Positions 1 to 6,184 are shown, counted from the stretch's first letter. The stretch: DNA of 8,110 bases from Acidobacteriota bacterium (GCA_017860085.1 JAFNAJ010000099.1:1-8110); one strand, 5' to 3'. Translations and numbers: made by a program. Notes: generated from the letters alone by a model not told the origin.

Positions 1-375
1 GCACGACGGGTCGTGCCCGTCGCCCGCGGCGCGCAGAGCGGCGTCGAAGAGTACCGGGAGGTCGTGGCGCGCAGCGAGGAAGAGTGGACGGCCCTCTGGA
101 AGAGCCTGCCGGCCAGGAGCAACCAGCCGAAAGTCACCTTCGCGAACACGATGATCGTGGCGCTTTTCGCCGGCGGGAAGCCTGCAGCCGGCTACACCGT
201 CGAAATCGTCGACGTCAAGCTCGATGGCGAATCGCTGGTCGTCGAGTACGCGGAGCGTACGCCTGATCCCGGCGCGAGCGTGGCCCAGGTCCGCACCACG
301 CCGTACGTGGTCGCGGGTGTGCCCATGCACGCCGGCCCCGTCCGGTTTGAAAAGGTCCCAACTCCGGTGCGGTGA
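1..375 (+). CDS. PrcB-domain protein, 3' part only (5' end beyond window)
   Basis: The frame is open from base 1 (A-R-R-V-V-P...) to TGA at 373-375, so this is the C-terminal 124 residues of a longer protein; the GTG at 13 need not be the true start. The visible part resembles the PrcB C-terminal domain: an initial S-G-V-E-E-Y-R-E-V-V segment, then E-W-T-A-L-W, a V-A-L-F-A-G-G-K-P strand and turn, G-Y-T-V-E-I, an acidic V-V-E-Y-A-E-R-T-P-D-P-G stretch, and T-T-P-Y-V-V-A-G-V-P near the end. The family is named after PrcB of the Treponema denticola dentilisin protease complex, but most members are small exported or lipid-anchored proteins of unknown role. Whether this one carries a signal peptide cannot be seen, and no protease gene adjoins it here. 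It converges on the secreted-protein gene at 414-866, with a hairpin between them. Family assignment is by pattern recognition. Confidence 0.72.
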   Translation, partial: ARRVVPVARGAQSGVEEYREVVARSEEEWTALWKSLPARSNQPKVTFANTMIVALFAGGKPAAGYTVEIVDVKLDGESLVVEYAERTPDPGASVAQVRTTPYVVAGVPMHAGPVRFEKVPTPVR

Positions 376-381
376 GGGGAG

Positions 382-405
382 GGGCACGCCGGTGACGGCG
401 TGCCC
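382..405. terminator. Perfect 10-bp hairpin with GNRA loop, likely bidirectional terminator
   Basis: GGGCACGCCG (382-391) pairs perfectly with CGGCGTGCCC (396-405) around the loop GTGA, which is a GNRA-type tetraloop on the plus-strand RNA. It sits in the 38-bp gap between two convergent stop codons (375 and 414), where a shared terminator is expected. Neither side has a clear T-tract, so it may act as a GC-rich hairpin terminator or protect 3' ends. The structure is seen directly; the function is inferred. Confidence 0.72.
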
Positions 406-413
406 AACCGGGC

Positions 414-866
414 CTAGTCGATCTTGTTGAGGACCTTCGTCTTGACCTGTCCGTAGGCGTGGGTGAACTGGTAGCTGTTGCGGTCCATCTTCGGGTTCTT
501 CGGGGTCCGCAACTCCACCGTGACCACCTCTCCGGGCAAGAGCGGCTGACGCAGCCGCTTCGAATCGCCGGGCAGCATGTTGCCGGCCTTGTCGTACCAG
601 TACTCGTCGATCTTCAGGCCGGCGATCGCCGCAGTGGACAGGTTCTTGATCTTGATGGTCGTGACCACCTCGCCCTTGTCGACCTTCACGACCGGCTTCA
701 GGAACCCCACATCGGCCACACCCTTGACCGGCTGAACGAACCTGGGCTTGGGCTTCTGCTCCTGGGCCGGGGCCTGGGCGGGCGCCTGGGCTGCCAACCC
801 GGGTGCCGCTATGCCGAGAGAACCCGCCAGGGCGAGGGTCAACCCGGCGAGGAATACACGTGTCAT
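414..866 (-). CDS. Small secreted protein with FxLYD-like domain
   Basis: This gene encodes a 150-residue protein of unknown function. Residues 1-25 or so form a Sec signal peptide: Arg3, then a Leu/Ala/Gly-rich core, with cleavage likely near G-L-A-A-Q. An Ala-Gln-Ala-Pro repeat linker (about 26-36) and a Lys/Pro stretch follow. The folded part (about 60-140) has beta-strand patterning: V-V-T-T-I-K-I-K-N-L-S, then G-L-K-I-D-E-Y-W-Y-D-K-A-G, then L-L-P-G-E-V-V-T-V. The order 'N-S, YD..G, L.PGE' is that of FxLYD/DUF-type extracytoplasmic Ig-like domains. The protein probably acts in the periplasm or at the cell surface, perhaps binding another protein. The ATG start is supported by GGGAGG (872-877) 5 nt upstream and a strong promoter at 916-944. 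The gene appears to be transcribed alone and ends at the hairpin 382-405. No catalytic motif is visible. Confidence 0.85.
   Translation of the reverse strand: MTRVFLAGLTLALAGSLGIAAPGLAAQAPAQAPAQEQKPKPRFVQPVKGVADVGFLKPVVKVDKGEVVTTIKIKNLSTAAIAGLKIDEYWYDKAGNMLPGDSKRLRQPLLPGEVVTVELRTPKNPKMDRNSYQFTHAYGQVKTKVLNKID
761..796. repeat. Three 12-nt tandem units coding for the Ala-Gln-Ala-Pro linker
   Basis: CCTGGGC recurs at 761, 773 and 785, exactly 12 nt apart, with related bases between. On the minus strand these units encode the A-Q-A-P repeats just after the signal peptide of the secreted protein. The in-frame 12-nt period could allow linker length to vary by slippage without a frameshift. Confidence 0.7.
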
Positions 867-871
867 TGATG

Positions 872-877
872 CCTCCC
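872..877 (-). promoter_or_regulatory. Ribosome binding site of the secreted-protein gene
   Basis: GGGAGG on the minus strand, 5 nt before the ATG at 866-864. It fixes the start of the 150-residue protein. Confidence 0.8.
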
Positions 878-915
878 GTTCATGGGGCGACGGTCGCCTC
901 CGACATCACCCGCGG

Positions 916-944
916 ATTATAGGAAAGCTGGCGCTCGCAATCAA
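916..944 (-). promoter_or_regulatory. Sigma-70-type promoter of the secreted-protein gene
   Basis: On the minus strand, TTGATT (939-944) and a perfect TATAAT (916-921) are separated by 17 bp. Transcription would start near 909, giving a leader of about 40 nt that contains the GGGAGG ribosome site. It lies in the gap downstream of the zinc-ribbon gene stop at 958, so the secreted-protein gene can be expressed independently. The bases after the -10 (CCGCGGG) are very GC-rich. Confidence 0.78.
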
Positions 945-957
945 ACGGCGCCGACCG

Positions 958-1416
958 TCACATCTCGCCGTTCCAGTCCTCGGGCTCGGCCCCGGTGGAG
1001 CGGAAAATCTCCAGGTGCCACTTGCCGCCGCCCCATGGCTCGATGACCTCCGTGGCCAGCACGTCGACCAGGACCTCGGCAAACGTGCGGCCCTCCGGGT
1101 CGCCGTCGAGGTGGTAGGCGGGTTCATCCCACGCGAAGCTCGGGTACAGCACCATCGTCATGAACAGGTCGTAGCCGTCGTCGATGACGATGAGCTGGCC
1201 GCAGGGGCGCTTGAGGGTCGAATGGTAGATGAGGTATTTCTCGGCGCTGTGCGCGCGGATGTATCGCTTCACCGCGAACTCGCGCGCCACGATCTCTTCG
1301 ACCGCGATCTTCTTGTCCCAGCAGTCCCGACAGTAGCGTTCCTCGCCCCGGGGTTCTGAGACCTCTTTCGCCCCGCACAGAGGGCAGCGCGCCTGCGTCG
1401 CGGCTCGGCGTGACAT
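958..1416 (-). CDS. Zinc-ribbon protein of unknown function
   Basis: From the ATG at 1416 this is a 152-residue cytoplasmic protein; an in-frame ATG at 1437 would add seven residues (M-R-A-R-I-A-R). Near the N-terminus is a compact four-cysteine zinc ribbon, C-P-L-C then C-R-D-C 14 residues later. The rest has no family I recognise. It holds an I-V-A-R-E-F-A-V-K-R-Y-I helix-like stretch, L-I-V-I-D-D-G-Y-D-L-F-M-T-M-V-L-Y, an acidic E-P-A-Y-H-L-D-G-D-P segment, and an acidic C-terminus containing E-P-E-D-W. There is no signal peptide or membrane segment. The shorter start is preferred because a TAGAAT -10 lies between the two ATGs. Neither ATG has a normally spaced Shine-Dalgarno sequence; AAGG directly abuts the 1416 ATG. 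The gene is 57 bp or more downstream of glgP on the same strand, but the intervening hairpin argues against a common mRNA. Confidence 0.82.
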   Translation of the reverse strand: MSRRAATQARCPLCGAKEVSEPRGEERYCRDCWDKKIAVEEIVAREFAVKRYIRAHSAEKYLIYHSTLKRPCGQLIVIDDGYDLFMTMVLYPSFAWDEPAYHLDGDPEGRTFAEVLVDVLATEVIEPWGGGKWHLEIFRSTGAEPEDWNGEM

Positions 1417-1423
1417 CCTTGCG

Positions 1424-1429
1424 ATTCTA
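1424..1429 (-). promoter_or_regulatory. Candidate -10 element, possibly giving a leaderless mRNA
   Basis: TAGAAT on the minus strand matches TATAAT at five of six positions and ends 7 nt before the ATG at 1416. A start site at the usual distance would coincide with that AUG. The hexamer at the -35 distance (TGGCGC, 1447-1452) is weak, so the call rests mainly on the -10 and the poor ribosome sites. Confidence 0.4.
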
Positions 1430-1464
1430 GCCCGCATTACCCGCGAGCGCCACCGAGCCGCGCG

Positions 1465-1489
1465 GGCGCGGCGGGCCGAGAGCCGCGCC
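1465..1489 (-). terminator. GC-rich hairpin just after glgP
   Basis: GGCGCGGC (1465-1472) and GCCGCGCC (1482-1489) form a perfect 8-bp stem with a 9-nt loop, starting 5 nt beyond the glgP stop codon. There is no T-tract, and in such GC-rich DNA a stem of this size can arise by chance, so the role as terminator is tentative. Confidence 0.42.
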
Positions 1490-1494
1490 GCCGC

Positions 1495-3633
1495 TCAACG
1501 GCTGGCGGCCGCCTGCTCGAAGGCGGGCACGTACATCCGCTCGACGTACTCCTTCACCATCCGGCGGGTGCTGAACGTGGGCGACACCGTGCGTATCGCC
1601 TCCTTGACCATGCGGACCCAACGGGTGGGCACGTCGTGTTCGTCGCGGTCGTAGAAGGCCGGGACGACCTGCTCTTCGAGCAGCCGATAGAGCGCCTCGG
1701 CGTCGGCGGCGTCCTGCGCGTCGTGATCGTCGGTGTGGGTCCCGGGGTCGACGAGCCACCCGTTCGATCCCGTGAAGCCCTCGGCCCACCAACCGTCGCC
1801 GATGCTCAGGTGGAGCACGCCGTTCACCGACGCCTTCATCCCGCTGGTGCCGCTCGCCTCGAGCGGTTTCCGCGGGTTGTTGAGCCAGACGTCGCATCCC
1901 TGGACGAAGTAGTGGGCCACGTGCAGGTCGTAGTCGTCGACGAAGGCGATGCGACCACCGAACAGCGGGTCGGATGCCCGCCGGATGACTCCCTGGAGGG
2001 CGTGCTTGCCACTCTCGTCGGCGGGGTGGGCCTTGCCGGCGAACACGATCTGGACCGGCGTGCGGGTGGCGTTGAGGATGGCTGCGAGCCGTTCCGGGTC
2101 GTGGAAGATCAGTTCGGGACGCTTGTAGCCGGTGAAGCGGCGCGCGAAACCGAGCGTCAGCGCGTGGGGGTCGAGCAGCGTGCCGCCCGAGACCACGCGC
2201 GGCGCGCTGACCCCCTCCGTCCATCGCAGGCGCATGCGCTCGCGGATGAACGAGAACAGCGCGGTACGCAGGGCCTGCCGCATCTCCCAGATCTCCGCAT
2301 CCGGCACGGCGAGGATGGCGTCCCAGAGCCCCGGCTCGTCGTGCCGATCGCGCCACTCGGGTGCGTGATGGTCGAGCAGCCGCGCCAACTCCGCTCCGAC
2401 CCACGTCGGCAGGTGGATGCCGTTGGTGACCGACGTCACGGGCTTCAGCACGCCGGGTGTCTCTTCCCACAGCGGCTTCCACATCCGTTCGGTGACGTCT
2501 CTGTGCACGGCGCTCACGGCGTTGGTCGACCCCGTCGACCGGATGGCCAGGGCCGTCATGTTGAAGAGCGTGCCAGAGCCGTTGTCGTGGCGCCCCAGGG
2601 CGAGGAAGTCCTCCCGGAACTCACCCAAGCTGCCCCAGCAGCCGGCCAGATGCGTCTCGACCATGTGGAACGGAAACGCATCGTGGCCGGCGGGCACCGG
2701 CGTGTGGGTCGTGAAGACCGTGGTGCGCCGCACCTCGGCGAGGGCATCGCTGAACTGCCACCCCTGATCGAGGTGCTCGCGGATCCGCTGGAGCACGACG
2801 AACGCGGCGTGTCCTTCGTTGAGGTGCCAGACGGCCGGGTCGGTGCCGAGGGCCCGCAGCGCCCGCACGCCACCGATGCCGAGGATGATCTCCTGCTGGA
2901 CCCGCGTCTCGCGATCCCCGCCGTAAAGGCGTGCCGAGAGCTCGCGGTCCCAGGGCGCGTTCTCCTCGAGATTCGTATCGAGCAGGTAGAGCTTCGTGCG
3001 CCCGAGACGCACGCGCCACACCTGCACGAGCACGGTGCGGTTGCCGAGCGGCACCGCGATGACGCAGTCCCGGCCATCGGGCGTGCTGGCGGGCTCCACC
3101 GGCGCGTTCTCCCAACTGAGCGACACGTAGTCCTCTTCCTGCCGGTCCGCGGTGACGCGCTGGCGGAAGTAGCCCTGGGGATACATGAATCCGATGCCGA
3201 CGAAGGGAAGACCGAGGTCGCCGGCCTCTTTGCAGTGATCGCCGGCGAGCACGCCCAGGCCACCGGCGTAGATGGGCAGCGACTGGTGGATCGCGAACTC
3301 GGCCGAGAAGTAAGCGACGGGCCGATGCGGCACGTGCCCACAGCGCTCGGTCCACCAGGTCGACTCAGCCGACCGGGCCCGGTCGAGCTGCGCCAAGGCC
3401 TGATCGTAGACCGCGAGGAATGCGGGGTCTGCCGCGGCGCGGTCGAGACGCGTCCGGTCGATCTGGTGCAGCATCAGCACCGGGTTGTGCGCCGTCGCCC
3501 GCCACAGGGTGTAGTCGAGCGTTCTGAACACGGCGCGCGCCTGGTGGTTCCACGACCACCACAGGTCCATGGCGAGCTCGCCGAGGCGCCCGAGGCGCGC
3601 GGGGAGTTCGGGAAATAGGGGGTGCATGTTCAT
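1495..3633 (-). CDS. glgP: Alpha-glucan (glycogen) phosphorylase, short type
   Basis: Glycosyltransferase family 35 enzyme (712 residues) that phosphorolyses alpha-1,4 glucan ends to glucose 1-phosphate in the cytoplasm. The N-terminal part (about 10-115) matches the DUF3417 segment of TIGR02094-type phosphorylases, starting L-A-M-D-L-W-W-S-W-N. Family landmarks follow in order: Y-F-S-A-E-F with I-Y-A-G-G-L-G-V-L-A-G-D-H (108-132), H-L-N-E-G-H-A-A-F (270-278), T-T-H-T-P-V-P-A-G-H-D (308-318), V-T-N-G-I-H (402-407), R-R-F-T-G-Y-K-R (498-505), F-A-G-K-A-H-P (531-537), and the cofactor site E-A-S-G-T-S-G-M-K, where Lys600 should bind pyridoxal phosphate. The protein is shorter than animal or E. 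coli phosphorylases, as usual for this bacterial/archaeal type, and looks complete. The first ATG is chosen because GAGGA (3644-3648) lies 10 nt upstream; the second ATG (3627) is too far from it. No other glycogen gene is in the window. It is divergent from the asparaginase gene. Confidence 0.97.
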   Translation of the reverse strand: MNMHPLFPELPARLGRLGELAMDLWWSWNHQARAVFRTLDYTLWRATAHNPVLMLHQIDRTRLDRAAADPAFLAVYDQALAQLDRARSAESTWWTERCGHVPHRPVAYFSAEFAIHQSLPIYAGGLGVLAGDHCKEAGDLGLPFVGIGFMYPQGYFRQRVTADRQEEDYVSLSWENAPVEPASTPDGRDCVIAVPLGNRTVLVQVWRVRLGRTKLYLLDTNLEENAPWDRELSARLYGGDRETRVQQEIILGIGGVRALRALGTDPAVWHLNEGHAAFVVLQRIREHLDQGWQFSDALAEVRRTTVFTTHTPVPAGHDAFPFHMVETHLAGCWGSLGEFREDFLALGRHDNGSGTLFNMTALAIRSTGSTNAVSAVHRDVTERMWKPLWEETPGVLKPVTSVTNGIHLPTWVGAELARLLDHHAPEWRDRHDEPGLWDAILAVPDAEIWEMRQALRTALFSFIRERMRLRWTEGVSAPRVVSGGTLLDPHALTLGFARRFTGYKRPELIFHDPERLAAILNATRTPVQIVFAGKAHPADESGKHALQGVIRRASDPLFGGRIAFVDDYDLHVAHYFVQGCDVWLNNPRKPLEASGTSGMKASVNGVLHLSIGDGWWAEGFTGSNGWLVDPGTHTDDHDAQDAADAEALYRLLEEQVVPAFYDRDEHDVPTRWVRMVKEAIRTVSPTFSTRRMVKEYVERMYVPAFEQAAASR

Positions 3634-3691
3634 CGCGGATCAGTCCTCGGCCAGTATGAATCTTGGCGACATGAAGGGCCGTGGGTTTTCC

Positions 3692-3720
3692 ATGCTAGTG
3701 ACGCAGGCGCCGCAGGTCAA
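3692..3720 (-). promoter_or_regulatory. Candidate glgP promoter
   Basis: On the minus strand, TTGACC (3715-3720, five of six consensus) and TAGCAT (3692-3697, four of six) are separated by 17 bp. Transcription would begin near 3685, leaving a leader of about 50 nt before the glgP ATG. The element lies back to back with the start region of the asparaginase gene. Confidence 0.6.
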
Positions 3721-3736
3721 ATGCCCTCCCGTGCGA

Positions 3737-3742
3737 TAGACT
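3737..3742 (+). promoter_or_regulatory. Weak -10 candidate for the asparaginase gene
   Basis: TAGACT matches four of six consensus positions and lies 40 bp before the ATG at 3783. No good -35 hexamer is visible at 16-18 bp upstream; AGGTCA (3714-3719) would overlap the glgP -35. It is offered only because a promoter is expected in this 149-bp divergent gap. Confidence 0.28.
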
Positions 3743-3782
3743 ACCGGCCTGACGCACGCGTCCACACGAGGGCGAGGTACGC

Positions 3783-4901
3783 ATGAGCAGCGAGAGCAGG
3801 CAGATCGACCGACGTGAGTTCGTGGTGACGACGGCCGCCGGGTTGGCAGCCGCCATTCCCGTGAGACTCTTCGGCCAGGGACCGGCGCCGCGTCGCACCA
3901 TCGACCCGGTGGTCGTGGCATCGGCCAACGGCAACCGGTTCAAGAACGGCGGCGACGTCACCTGCGTCGAGAAGGCCTTCGGCCTGATGAGCGCCGGGAC
4001 TGACGTCCTCGACGCCCTGATTGCCGGCGTCAACATCGTTGAACTCGATCCGGAAGACACCAGCGTCGGCTACGGCGGGTTGCCCAACGCCGACGGCGTG
4101 GTGCAGCTCGATGCGTCGTGCATGCACGGTCCGAGCAGACGTGCCGGTGGCGTGGCGTGCCTCGAGGGGGTCAGGACCCCGTCGCTCGTGGCAAAGGCGG
4201 TCATGGATCAGACCGACCATCACCTGTTGGTGGGGGCTGACGCGCGGCAGTTCGCCCGGCAGGTGGGATTCACCATCGAACCCGACCTCAACACGGAACG
4301 GTCGCGCCGCCTGTGGCTCGAGTGGAAGCGACGCACCGACCCGCATCGTTGGCTCGATCCCAGGACGAGGGCGCAAGCCGGCCTCGAGGCAGGTCTGCAG
4401 ATGGCGGCCGAAGGCCTGATCGATGCCGACCACTTCTACGGGACGATCAACTGCAACGGCGTCGGTCCGAGCGGCGACATCTGCGGGGTGACCACGACGA
4501 GCGGACTCGCGTGGAAGATCCCTGGTCGCGTCGGCGACTCGCCGATCCTCGGCGCCGGTCTCTACGTCGACGGCGACGTGGGCGCCGCCGGCTCCACCGG
4601 GCGCGGCGAGGCCAACCTCTTCGGCCTCTGCTCGTTCGTCATCGTCGAGCAGATGCGGCAAGGGCGGCACCCCAAAGACGCCGGCATGGAGGCGCTGCGA
4701 CGGATCAAGGCCAACACGACCGAGAAGCGCCTGCTCAACCCGCGTGGGCTTCCCTCCTTCAACGTCAGCTTCTACGTGGTGAACGCCAGGGGTGAGCACG
4801 CAGGCGTCTCGCTCTACCAGTCGAAGTACGCAGTCTGCACGAAGAATGGCGCGCAGACGCTTGACACCGAGCCACTGCTGTCGGGCCGGGCCGACGAGTA
4901 G
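3783..4901 (+). CDS. Tat-exported N4-(beta-N-acetylglucosaminyl)-L-asparaginase family protein
   Basis: Ntn-hydrolase of the glycosylasparaginase/isoaspartyl peptidase family (372 residues). Known members split the Asn-GlcNAc bond or related beta-aspartyl amides. The N-terminus has a Tat signal, D-R-R-E-F-V at 9-14 followed by a mild hydrophobic stretch (about 14-30), so the protein should be exported folded. The nucleophile is predicted to be Thr221 in Y-G-T-I-N, aligned with the self-cleavage site of the Flavobacterium enzyme. Downstream, T-T-S-G-L-A-W-K and G-R-V-G-D-S-P (248-254) carry the Arg and Asp that hold the substrate in characterised members, followed by G-A-G-L-Y-V-D and G-S-T-G-R-G-E. 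Upstream is D-T-S-V-G-Y-G-G-L-P-N-A-D-G. Two oddities: the residue before the nucleophile is Gly, not Asp, and the N-terminal S-T-W motif region reads A-S-A-N-G. Substrate is therefore uncertain. Start choice: GAGG (3774-3777) 5 nt before the ATG. Its stop is 13 bp from that of the convergent peptidase. Confidence 0.93.
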   Translation: MSSESRQIDRREFVVTTAAGLAAAIPVRLFGQGPAPRRTIDPVVVASANGNRFKNGGDVTCVEKAFGLMSAGTDVLDALIAGVNIVELDPEDTSVGYGGLPNADGVVQLDASCMHGPSRRAGGVACLEGVRTPSLVAKAVMDQTDHHLLVGADARQFARQVGFTIEPDLNTERSRRLWLEWKRRTDPHRWLDPRTRAQAGLEAGLQMAAEGLIDADHFYGTINCNGVGPSGDICGVTTTSGLAWKIPGRVGDSPILGAGLYVDGDVGAAGSTGRGEANLFGLCSFVIVEQMRQGRHPKDAGMEALRRIKANTTEKRLLNPRGLPSFNVSFYVVNARGEHAGVSLYQSKYAVCTKNGAQTLDTEPLLSGRADE

Positions 4902-4914
4902 GCCCCACCCGGCG

Positions 4915-6126
4915 TCAGCGACCGGGGTTGTGGCCGTGGCGAGCGAGGATGTCGCGGACCCGGTCGATCGGGATGGCCTCGGCCGTCCGCCCGCTGCCGC
5001 TCACCGTGGTCGACCGGAGCAGGGCGTTGTACACGGCCTCCTCCGTCGCTTCGAGCGCGGCCTGGAACAGGGGCGACGTCGCCTCGGGTGGGAGCACCCG
5101 GCGGCTCACCGGGGCGATCGACCCGTGCGCGGTGCGCACGGCGCTGGCCGTGCTGAAGGCGATGGCGTAGTCACCGCTTCCGTTGGCATACGACGCGCCT
5201 GTTCTCGCGAGCCCGAAGACGGCCCGGGCTGCGAGCCGACCGAGGTCGCGCGCGTCGATCGGGGCATCGGTCGCCACGACGATCATGCACGAGCCGTCGT
5301 GTGGCGAGCCCCCGGGATCCGAACCGGGAGTGCGCGGGGAATCGGCCATGCCCGGACGCCGCAGTTCGCGTCCCACGGGCGCGCCGGCGATGGTGAGCAC
5401 GCCTCCGAAGTTCGCCTGCACGATGACGCCGAGTGTCCACCCGCCGAGCTCGGCCGGAAGCGTCCGCGACGCAGTGCCGATTCCGCACTTCCATTCGAAA
5501 CAGCGCGTGCCCGTGCCCGCGCCAACCGAGCCCTCGTCGACGACACCTGGGCGCGCCGCATCGATGGCCGATCGCACGTGTGCCGGTCGCACGTGCAGGC
5601 CACGGATGTCGTTCAGGCCCCCGTCGTTTGTCTCCCCGACGAGCGCGTTTACCGACCTGACGGCGTCGTTGCCGGGTTGAGCCAGGGTCCACGAGACGAT
5701 GCCCTCGATGGCCGCGCCCACCGCGAGGGTGTTGGTGAGCACGATGGGCGTCTCGATGGTGCCAAGCTCGTCGACCTGGGTCGATCCCGCGAGCTTGCCG
5801 AAGGCGTTGCCGACGTACACCGCACCCGCCACCTTGTCCTGGAACACGTTGCCTGGGTGCGGCACGATCGCCGTCACACCCGTGCGGACGGCGTCACCCT
5901 CGACGAGCGAGATCTGGCCAACCCGGACGCCGGGAACGTCTGTGATGGCATTGAGTGGGCCGGGATCGAAGACGCCCGGTCGTACCCCGAGGTCGCGCGC
6001 GCGCGGTCGCGGGGCCAATTCCTGCGCGGAGACGCCCGCGACCACCAGCGCCAGGGCGGCCAGCGCACGACACGCCGATGGACTCCCGTTGAAACCGGCG
6101 TACGCGGCGAAGCGGGTCCTGGACAT
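4915..6126 (-). CDS. P1-family peptidase (DmpA/BapA-type beta-aminopeptidase), exported
   Basis: Self-processing S58-family aminopeptidase. Known members remove L-residues, D-residues or beta-amino acids from small peptides, amides and esters. From the ATG at 6126 the protein has 403 residues. A signal peptide with an unusually long N-region is followed by the core A-L-A-A-L-A-L-V-V-A-G-V-S-A, with cleavage likely after Ala34. Family blocks: N-A-I-T-D-V-P-G-V-R-V-G-Q near the start of the mature protein, G-T-I-E-T-P-I-V-L-T-N-T-L, G-E-T-N-D-G-G-L-N-D, G-S-V-G-A-G-T-G-T, V-Q-A-N-F-G-G (Asn239, oxyanion region), then G-A-P-V-G-R, a Pro/Gly-rich processing linker, and D-G-S-C-M-I-V-V-A-T-D-A-P. 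Ser279 in the last block should be the nucleophile exposed by Gly-Ser self-cleavage. A TTG at 6162 would add 12 residues; the ATG is preferred for its AGGA ribosome site and because the signal peptide then begins sensibly. It is convergent with the asparaginase gene and divergent from dut. Confidence 0.94.
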   Translation of the reverse strand: MSRTRFAAYAGFNGSPSACRALAALALVVAGVSAQELAPRPRARDLGVRPGVFDPGPLNAITDVPGVRVGQISLVEGDAVRTGVTAIVPHPGNVFQDKVAGAVYVGNAFGKLAGSTQVDELGTIETPIVLTNTLAVGAAIEGIVSWTLAQPGNDAVRSVNALVGETNDGGLNDIRGLHVRPAHVRSAIDAARPGVVDEGSVGAGTGTRCFEWKCGIGTASRTLPAELGGWTLGVIVQANFGGVLTIAGAPVGRELRRPGMADSPRTPGSDPGGSPHDGSCMIVVATDAPIDARDLGRLAARAVFGLARTGASYANGSGDYAIAFSTASAVRTAHGSIAPVSRRVLPPEATSPLFQAALEATEEAVYNALLRSTTVSGSGRTAEAIPIDRVRDILARHGHNPGR

Positions 6127-6133
6127 GGGGGCA

Positions 6134-6137
6134 TCCT
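6134..6137 (-). promoter_or_regulatory. Ribosome binding site that sets the P1 peptidase start
   Basis: AGGA on the minus strand lies 7 nt before the ATG at 6126. It favours this start over the in-frame TTG at 6162. Confidence 0.55.
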
Positions 6138-6184
6138 GCGACAGAGCCCCCTCGCGAATCAAGCACCCCCGATGACAGGTGGCA

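Noticed and set aside
1636..3618. A 660-codon open frame on the plus strand, fully antisense to glgP
   Set aside because: glgP has all family motifs on the minus strand. Long antisense frames are expected in GC-rich genes because stop codons are rare in the mirrored frame. The antisense product has no recognisable domain and no ribosome site was evident.
3741..4799. A 352-codon minus-strand frame across the asparaginase gene
   Set aside because: It mirrors the real gene, which has a Tat signal and catalytic motifs. The antisense product has biased composition and no family resemblance.
4902..4914. A terminator between the convergent asparaginase and peptidase genes
   Set aside because: The 13-bp gap is too short and shows no inverted repeat; any terminator must lie inside the opposite coding region.
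6127..6162. Longer start (TTG at 6162) for the P1 peptidase
   Set aside because: TTG has no ribosome site, and the extra residues would push the signal peptide core further from the N-terminus. The ATG at 6126 has AGGA at good spacing.
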